Shown: positions 44,222 through 49,483 of the stretch, in pieces
Layout of the letters: each line of letters starts with the position of its first letter
Numbering within the stretch: position 1 is the stretch's first letter
From: Puniceicoccus vermicola
GTDB lineage: Bacteria; Verrucomicrobiota; Verrucomicrobiia; Opitutales; Puniceicoccaceae
Reading direction: 5' to 3'
DNA: 49,483 nucleotides
Assembly: GCF_014230055.1 (NCBI RefSeq)
Contig: NZ_JACHVA010000117.1
Location: 1 to 49,483, forward strand
Translations under genes and position numbers: made by a program
The notes under the pieces: model-generated
What the model was told of the DNA's origin: nothing
Seen by the model: the letters and a program-made list of their open reading frames with translations, nothing else
Databases searched by the model: none

Positions 44222-45120
44222 AAGAGGGCGAGCCGAAGTTTTCGGGGGAAGGGGACGTAGTGGCGTCTCCGGATGTCGTAGTCAGCCTTCTCGATTTCGT
44301 TGAGGATCCCACTGTAGACTCGGCCCATGATGCGAGCGGTCCGGGCGCAGGTTCGGTTTCGTAAGTAGGGGAGACCGGTCTCTGCAGATTGGTACCATTC
44401 GCGCGCCATCTGGATGAGATGGTCCAAGTAAGTTTTCCACTTTTCGTCAGGGCCGTTTTTCAGCAATTCCTCAACGCTCAAACCTCGTTTCGCGAGTTCC
44501 TCGGCGGGGAGGTAGATACGATCTTTTTCGTAGTCTTCGCGAATGTCGCGGAGGATGTTCGTCAGCTGCATGGCGAGGCCCATCTCTACGGCACGGGGGT
44601 AGGCATCGGCCGAACTAACCCCGAAGATGCGGCACATCATCAGTCCGACGACGGAGGCGACCAAATAGCAGTATTCCTCCAGTTCCTGTTGGGTCTGGAT
44701 CCGAACCTGCTCCCGGTCCCGGCAGCAGCCCTCAACTAGGTCGTCCAGGAGTTGGATTGGGATGGCTCGCTCGCTGCACGTCCAAGAGAAGGCAGCTGCG
44801 AATCGTTGCGAGTGGTTCCCTTTCAGTAGTTGCTGGTTCTCGGAGAGGAGAACCGATTGAGACGGTGGAGGGGTGTCGGGTTTATGCTCGTCGATTCGGT
44901 CATCAATGTAGCGACAGTAGGCATACACCGAATAGGATTCCTTTCGTTTCTGAGAGCGTAGGAAGTGGGAGGCGAAGTAGAAGCTCTTCGCGTGATGGCG
45001 TGTGATCTCTGCCGAGCAGTCAAAGGAGTGGTTCAGTGAGGAGGGTGGACTCGCCGCCGCTTCCAGGGAATCGACCGGGAGAGGAGGGATCCGTTGGAAA
45101 AGGTGTCGGGGGATCGGCAC
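44218..45120 (-). CDS. Squalene/phytoene synthase family protein
   Basis: Head-to-head condensation of two prenyl diphosphates. A 300-residue protein starting at GTG 45120. Both Asp-rich Mg-diphosphate sites are present: [10 protein letters not shown] (Asp73-Asp77) and [18 protein letters not shown] (Asp192-Asp196). SFYFASHFL at 46-54 is the flap region, and AMQLTNIL is conserved. It could be phytoene synthase (CrtB) or a (dehydro)squalene synthase. No desaturase or hopanoid gene is in the window to decide. It begins 5 nt after the smc stop codon on the same strand, so smc and this gene probably share a transcript. The first 35 residues are Pro/Ser-rich and not conserved. Confidence 0.88.
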   Translation of the reverse strand: MPIPRHLFQRIPPLPVDSLEAAASPPSSLNHSFDCSAEITRHHAKSFYFASHFLRSQKRKESYSVYAYCRYIDDRIDEHKPDTPPPSQSVLLSENQQLLKGNHSQRFAAAFSWTCSERAIPIQLLDDLVEGCCRDREQVRIQTQQELEEYCYLVASVVGLMMCRIFGVSSADAYPRAVEMGLAMQLTNILRDIREDYEKDRIYLPAEELAKRGLSVEELLKNGPDEKWKTYLDHLIQMAREWYQSAETGLPYLRNRTCARTARIMGRVYSGILNEIEKADYDIRRRHYVPFPRKLRLALF

Positions 45121-45125
45121 GAGGG

Positions 45126-48100
45126 TTACTCGGTTGCGATTGCCTTGCCCTGCAGTTCGCCCTCAGCAAATTCCGCCTTCTGGGTGCTGTGGTTGAATCG
45201 CATGGAGACCAAGCGGGATACTCCCTTTTCCTGCATGGTAACCCCGAAGACCGAGTTCGAGGCAGCGATCGTTCGCTTGTTGTGGGTGATGATCAGGAAT
45301 TGGGAGAATTCGGTGAAGCTTTTGAGCATCTCCGTGAAGCGGCCGATGTTGGCGTCGTCGAGGGGAGCGTCGAGTTCGTCGAGGACGCAGAATGGGCTCG
45401 GCTTCACCATGTAGATCGCGAAGAGAAGAGCAACTGCGGCCATGGTTCTTTGGCCTCCGCTGAGGAGACTGAGGGTAGCCGTGCGAACACCGGGAGGCCG
45501 GGCTTTGATCTCGATGCCGGAGTCCAGAATGTCTTCCGCTTCGATCAACTCGAGATCGGCAGTGCCACCATTGGTGAGATGGTCGTAGGTGTATTTGAAG
45601 TTTTCGCGGATCTTGTCGAAGGTCTTCTGGAAGAGAGTCTGCGACGTTTCGTTGATCTCGTCGATGGCGCGGAGGAGTTCTTCCTTGGAGTTCCAGAGAT
45701 CCTGGCTCTGAGCCTTGAGGAATTCGTAGCGTTCTTTGAGGTCTTTGTATTCCTCGATGGCGACGAGATTTACGGCACCCATGGATGAGATTTTGTCGCG
45801 AAGTTTTTTCGACTCATCTTCCACCGCGGTCCAATCCGTGTTCTGGTATTGGCTGAGATCTTCTTCGGAAGGCGAGCCTCGGCGGTCGACCGGGTCCAGG
45901 TCGAGGTCTTCACCGTCTTCCATATCGTCGAGGGAAATTCGTGATTTGAAATCGCGATCAGCATCCCAGAGCGAACGGCGCCAGTCGATCTTGCGAACGT
46001 CGACAGCGTTTTCGCCGGAGGACTTTTCCAGAATGAACTCCACACGGGAGCGTTGTCGGGTCAGCTCAACTTCTTTGCGGTTTAGCGTCTGATCCAGTTC
46101 TTGCAGGGCCTTGCGGCTGTCGGAAACGGATTCCTCCTTCTTGCTTAAAAATTCTTCGAGCTCCCGGAGTTCCCCGCGCTTGGCTTCGAGCTTTTCCTTC
46201 AGTTCTTTGAGGTTGGTGAGAGCATCCTCGTGGGTTGCCTTCTGCAGCTCGATTTCTTCCGCGGCATCCGCGATCTGAGTGTCCAGTTGATCGATTTCTG
46301 CGGAACGGGATCTGCAGATGGAGTCGATCTCCTGCGTGCGTCGTTGGATTTCTGAAATGCCCTTTTCCACCATTTCCAAGGCCTGCTTTCGGCTGGCATG
46401 GTCGAGGCGTGTATTGGTCCAATCCTCCCGGCGCTGGTCGCGGTCGGCGCGAAGTTTTTCGATCTCCGTCTCCATCTCGCCGATCTGGTTGCGGTTCCCA
46501 TCCAGATTTTGCTCGGCATCGGCGAGGTTCTTGCGGGCGTCGGCGAGCTCCTGTTCGCTCTTGGCGCGGGATTCTTCGAGGGCAGCGAGTTTTTGCTCGG
46601 CCTCTTGAAGGTTGCGGGCGTTTTTCTCGCGATTGTTATGAAGTGCCTTCGCCTCGGCTTCGAGGGTGGCTCGTTCACGGTGAATCTCGTTGCGGCGTTC
46701 GCGACTCTGTTCGAGTTCGGCTTCCAGGTTTTCGATGGATTCCTGGTCGGCTTGGATTTTCTCGCGTTTGCCGTCGAGCTCCTTTTCGAGGGCGGAAATT
46801 TCTTTGTCGATCCGGCGAATCTCCGCTTCACGTCCGAGAAGACTCTTACTGCCCTCAAGGGTCTTCCCTGCTACGAGGAGCCCGTTGGCGCTGAAGACCG
46901 TGCCCTCTTGGGTCACGACTCGGTCAAAACGGGATGACGGGTTCTCCGATTTCCACTGGAGGAAAGCTTCTTCGGATTCAGCAAAATAGCATCCGTCTAA
47001 CAGCGCATTTAGGAGAGGCGCGAAAGCCTCTTCCTTCGGCTTGATGATGGAGAGTGCGGCGGTCAGGCCTTTGACGGAGGATTCGGCGGTGTTCTTGCCT
47101 GGGGTTGAGAGGAGTGCGGTGCGCGGGATGCCCTTGCTCCTCAGGGTTTGCAGTAGCTGCGGGAGTTCGTCCGCATCATTCCAAACGATCGCGTCCACTG
47201 CATTGCCGAGAAGGGCTTCAGCAGCGGCCGTGTGTTCGGAGTCCACTTCAATCAGAGCGGAGACGAGTTTCATGCGGTCGCCAGTGAAAGGCTCGCCCAG
47301 TTTTCCTTTCAGGATCGACTTCGCTCCTTCTCCGAAACCTTCCATGCGGTCCTGCAAATCCTGGAGGACCTGCTTGCGAGCGGCAGTGCGGGCCAACTGG
47401 CGGTCAATCTCCTGGATGTTTGTTTGGGCGGTGCGGAATTCTTCGCGGATCCGGGCCAGGTCGGCCTTTTTTGATTCGAGAATCTGGTCGGCTTCTTCCG
47501 CATCTTTGCGGCGTTGCTCGAGGGTTTGAACGGTTTGGCGTTCGCGTTCGGCGATGCGTTCGGCTTCTTCTTTGGCGGAGTGAACCGTTTCGCCGTGCGA
47601 GGCGTGGCGGACTTCGAAAGATTTCAGGTCAACCTCGAGGGTGGTGCAGCGCGAGCGGAGGCGGGTGATCGAGTTCTCGACTTGAACGACAGCTTCGCGC
47701 TCTTGGCGGAAGGCCGACTCCTTTTCCGAAAGGGCTCGGGCGACAGCTTCAAATTGTTTCTGTTTCTCAGCGGTTTCAGAGTCTGCGTCTCCGAGGAGGT
47801 TCAGCTTCTCTTGGCGGGATTGGCTTTCTTCCGCTCCGCGTTCTTCCAGTTCTTTTTTTTGTTCGGTCAGCCGCTGGATCTCAGCTCGCAGGCGCTGAAT
47901 CCGTTGGCGGTGGTCGCCTTGACGAGTTTCCAGCATCTGAGCCTGACTCTCGGCGCTTTCGGCGGCCGAGCGGAATTTGAAAAGGGTTTCCTGAAGGTTT
48001 TCGATCTCCTGATAGGTCTCGGAGCGGCGGGCGCGTTCCGAGGAGAGACTTTCTTCAAGCTCTTCGATTTTCTTGCGGTGGCCGTTGGCCTCGGTGCGGA

Positions 48101-48851
48101 TCCGTTCGGATTCGGCTTCGATTTCCGCAATAGAGGCGTCGAGTTCGCGAATCTGAAAGGCATAGAGGGCGACCTCAAGGTGGCTCTGGCGGTGGGTCAA
48201 CCGTTTGTAGCGAACGGCCTTTGAAGCCTGGCGCTTGAGGGACCCGATTTGTCGACTGACCTCGTCGATAACATCCGAAACCCGGGAAAGGTTACTGTCG
48301 ACCAAGGCGAGTTTGTTGAGGGTCTCGCGCCGTTGGCTCTTGTAGCGGGTGATCCCCGCTGCTTCTTCAAAAATGGTACGCCGTTCCGCTGGGTTGGTCG
48401 AAAGAATCTGGTCAACTTGTCCTTGAACCAAAAAGGAGTAGGCCACCTGGCCCACACCGGTATCCATGAAGAGCCGCTGAATGTCCTTGAGGCGGGACAC
48501 CTTCCCATTGATCCGGTATTGGCTGGAACCATCACGGGTGACTCGACGGGAAACCTCGACCTCATGAAAACTGGCACCGAGGTCCGCTTCGCAGTCGGAA
48601 AAAGTCAGGCTGACTTCACAGTAGGGGAGCGCTTTGCGCCGCTCGGATCCCCCAAAGATGATGTCCTGCATAGACCCGCCGCGGAGTGATTTGGCACTCT
48701 GCTCTCCGAGAACCCAGCGAATGGAATCGGAAATATTACTTTTCCCGCATCCGTTGGGCCCCACAATGGCAGTCACCCCCGGCTGGAGTTCCAGTCGGGT
48801 AATATCGGCAAAACTTTTAAAGCCGTTGAGAGTGACTTCACGGAGATACAT
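45126..48851 (-). CDS. smc: Chromosome segregation protein SMC
   Basis: A 1241-residue SMC ATPase of the condensin complex with ScpA/ScpB. The start is the ATG at 48851 (MYLREVTLNGFKSFADITRL). Residues further upstream do not fit the family. N-terminal head with Walker A GPNGCGKSN at 31-39 and GGSERRKALP. Long coiled coil about 170-490. Hinge about 500-670 (EPFTGDRMKLVSALIEV, LGNAVDAIVWNDADELP). Second coiled coil to about 1020. C-terminal head with signature LSGGQRTMAAVALLFAI and Walker B FCVLDELDAPLDDAN. The length is normal. scpA/scpB are not in the window. It is followed at 5 nt by the phytoene/squalene synthase gene. Confidence 0.97.
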   Translation of the reverse strand: MYLREVTLNGFKSFADITRLELQPGVTAIVGPNGCGKSNISDSIRWVLGEQSAKSLRGGSMQDIIFGGSERRKALPYCEVSLTFSDCEADLGASFHEVEVSRRVTRDGSSQYRINGKVSRLKDIQRLFMDTGVGQVAYSFLVQGQVDQILSTNPAERRTIFEEAAGITRYKSQRRETLNKLALVDSNLSRVSDVIDEVSRQIGSLKRQASKAVRYKRLTHRQSHLEVALYAFQIRELDASIAEIEAESERIRTEANGHRKKIEELEESLSSERARRSETYQEIENLQETLFKFRSAAESAESQAQMLETRQGDHRQRIQRLRAEIQRLTEQKKELEERGAEESQSRQEKLNLLGDADSETAEKQKQFEAVARALSEKESAFRQEREAVVQVENSITRLRSRCTTLEVDLKSFEVRHASHGETVHSAKEEAERIAERERQTVQTLEQRRKDAEEADQILESKKADLARIREEFRTAQTNIQEIDRQLARTAARKQVLQDLQDRMEGFGEGAKSILKGKLGEPFTGDRMKLVSALIEVDSEHTAAAEALLGNAVDAIVWNDADELPQLLQTLRSKGIPRTALLSTPGKNTAESSVKGLTAALSIIKPKEEAFAPLLNALLDGCYFAESEEAFLQWKSENPSSRFDRVVTQEGTVFSANGLLVAGKTLEGSKSLLGREAEIRRIDKEISALEKELDGKREKIQADQESIENLEAELEQSRERRNEIHRERATLEAEAKALHNNREKNARNLQEAEQKLAALEESRAKSEQELADARKNLADAEQNLDGNRNQIGEMETEIEKLRADRDQRREDWTNTRLDHASRKQALEMVEKGISEIQRRTQEIDSICRSRSAEIDQLDTQIADAAEEIELQKATHEDALTNLKELKEKLEAKRGELRELEEFLSKKEESVSDSRKALQELDQTLNRKEVELTRQRSRVEFILEKSSGENAVDVRKIDWRRSLWDADRDFKSRISLDDMEDGEDLDLDPVDRRGSPSEEDLSQYQNTDWTAVEDESKKLRDKISSMGAVNLVAIEEYKDLKERYEFLKAQSQDLWNSKEELLRAIDEINETSQTLFQKTFDKIRENFKYTYDHLTNGGTADLELIEAEDILDSGIEIKARPPGVRTATLSLLSGGQRTMAAVALLFAIYMVKPSPFCVLDELDAPLDDANIGRFTEMLKSFTEFSQFLIITHNKRTIAASNSVFGVTMQEKGVSRLVSMRFNHSTQKAEFAEGELQGKAIATE

Positions 48852-48958
48852 TCTGAGAAAGAGTGTAGGAAAAGGCGCTGGAGGCCGTATCGGCAATCAA
48901 ATTTTAGAACACAGCAACAGGGACAAGCTTTCGGACGGCGGCAGATAGGAGGAGGATT

Positions 48959-49483
48959 TTAGCGAAATAGCTTCGTTCTTAGCCCAGTTCCGACGGCCAA
49001 GCCGCCCCAGTCGGTCCCACTCATCGCATGCGCCCGTTTGGGACGCTTCCCCGCATCTCCCTGCACCTGCTCCTCCACAAATGAGGGCGATCCCAGCACC
49101 ATCCCGTCGGTAAAATAACGCACCCGGCACCGCAAAACCACAGACAGGGGCAATTTTCCCTTCTCCTCTTCCAACACCCGCACCGCTTCTTCCCGAGAGA
49201 TCGACTTCTTCTCATCCTTCTCCCCGGCCCCGGCACCATACAAAGTCTGGCGATACCCAGCCAGATCCTTGTCCACAACCGAAAGACCAGCCCGAGCCAT
49301 CCGCCCCCCTCCAATCGCCTCGGCATACCCACAAAATCGATAATCCTTAGGATCTTCAACCAACCCCGCCCGCACCGCATTCAAGTCAATATAGGCAGCC
49401 ACCGTCCGCAGCGCCCAACGATCCCCTTCCACCAGAACACTCTTAAACCGCTCACACCAAAGCGGTCCAAAACGATCCCGCGA
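48959..49483 (-). CDS. REP-associated tyrosine transposase (RAYT), 5' part beyond window end
   Basis: The C-terminal 174 codons of a RAYT of the same subtype as the gene at 1-912. The frame is open to the last base (SRDRFGPLWCERFKSVLVEGD), so the start and the HUH motif lie outside. The Tyr of AAYIDLNAVRAG is present. Against the left copy it is identical in DNA over 49176-49483. Toward the stop it carries mostly synonymous changes, with amino-acid changes such as QQDAG to QGDAG and HVMTG to HAMSG. It is upstream of smc on the same strand, with 107 nt between. Its 3' flank contains AGGGACA in inverted orientation (48910-48916). Confidence 0.9.
   Translation of the reverse strand, partial: SRDRFGPLWCERFKSVLVEGDRWALRTVAAYIDLNAVRAGLVEDPKDYRFCGYAEAIGGGRMARAGLSVVDKDLAGYRQTLYGAGAGEKDEKKSISREEAVRVLEEEKGKLPLSVVLRCRVRYFTDGMVLGSPSFVEEQVQGDAGKRPKRAHAMSGTDWGGLAVGTGLRTKLFR

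Overview
This 49.5 kb window looks like chromosomal core DNA from a Gram-negative, moderately GC-rich bacterium. A Verrucomicrobiota (Opitutae-like) or other PVC-group relative fits best. The reasons are a fused lpxC-fabZ gene followed by lpxA, a Gld-type ABC cassette with DUF4340 and AsmA-like genes, two AsmA-like giants, and many genes with weak or no Shine-Dalgarno sequence. The lineage is an inference from gene content, since no rRNA or tRNA gene is present. The window is very gene-dense: no gap reaches 300 bp, and several neighbours overlap by 4 nt.

Layout. 1-912: the 3' part of a REP-associated tyrosine transposase (RAYT). 919-4862 (minus): a glycolytic block, gap, then a hairpin terminator, then pgk-tpiA and a MenH-like hydrolase. 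5031-9410 (minus): a GH13 debranching-type glycosidase and acetolactate synthase (ilvB). 9506-12858: ymdB-type phosphodiesterase, convergent holA-coaC, and a membrane-anchored msrB. 12877-20903 (minus): a five-gene operon of ABC ATPase, ABC-2 permease, GldG-like protein, DUF4340 protein and AsmA-like protein. 21062-24420 (plus): an Fe3+/polyamine-type ABC ATPase and a solute-binding protein with no permease gene beside them, then a small membrane protein. 24519-28475: an outer-membrane barrel protein, an HNH nuclease, and a fused circularly permuted ATP-grasp/alpha-E protein. 28533-30648 (minus): lpxC/fabZ-lpxA. 30782-34661 (plus): a second RAYT, a dus gene and metX-metW. 34716-37120 (minus): a split alpha-E/ATP-grasp pair, divergent from a GH15 glucoamylase-like gene. 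39187-44221 (plus): bifunctional nuclease DUF151, a 1268-residue AsmA-like protein and an SDR. 44218-48851 (minus): smc followed at once by a phytoene/squalene synthase. 48959-49483: a RAYT cut by the window end.

Two things deserve most attention. First, both window ends lie in copies of the same RAYT in inverted orientation. They are identical over 308 bp and then diverge progressively toward the stop codon, mostly at synonymous sites. This suggests gene conversion or an assembly break at a repeat. Second, the window carries two versions of the poorly characterised ATP-grasp/alpha-E system 6 kb apart. One is split and has intact-looking motifs. The other is fused and has replaced several residues conserved in the family, so the two have probably diverged in function.

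I saw no transcription-factor gene, CRISPR array, tRNA, rRNA, phage gene or defence system.
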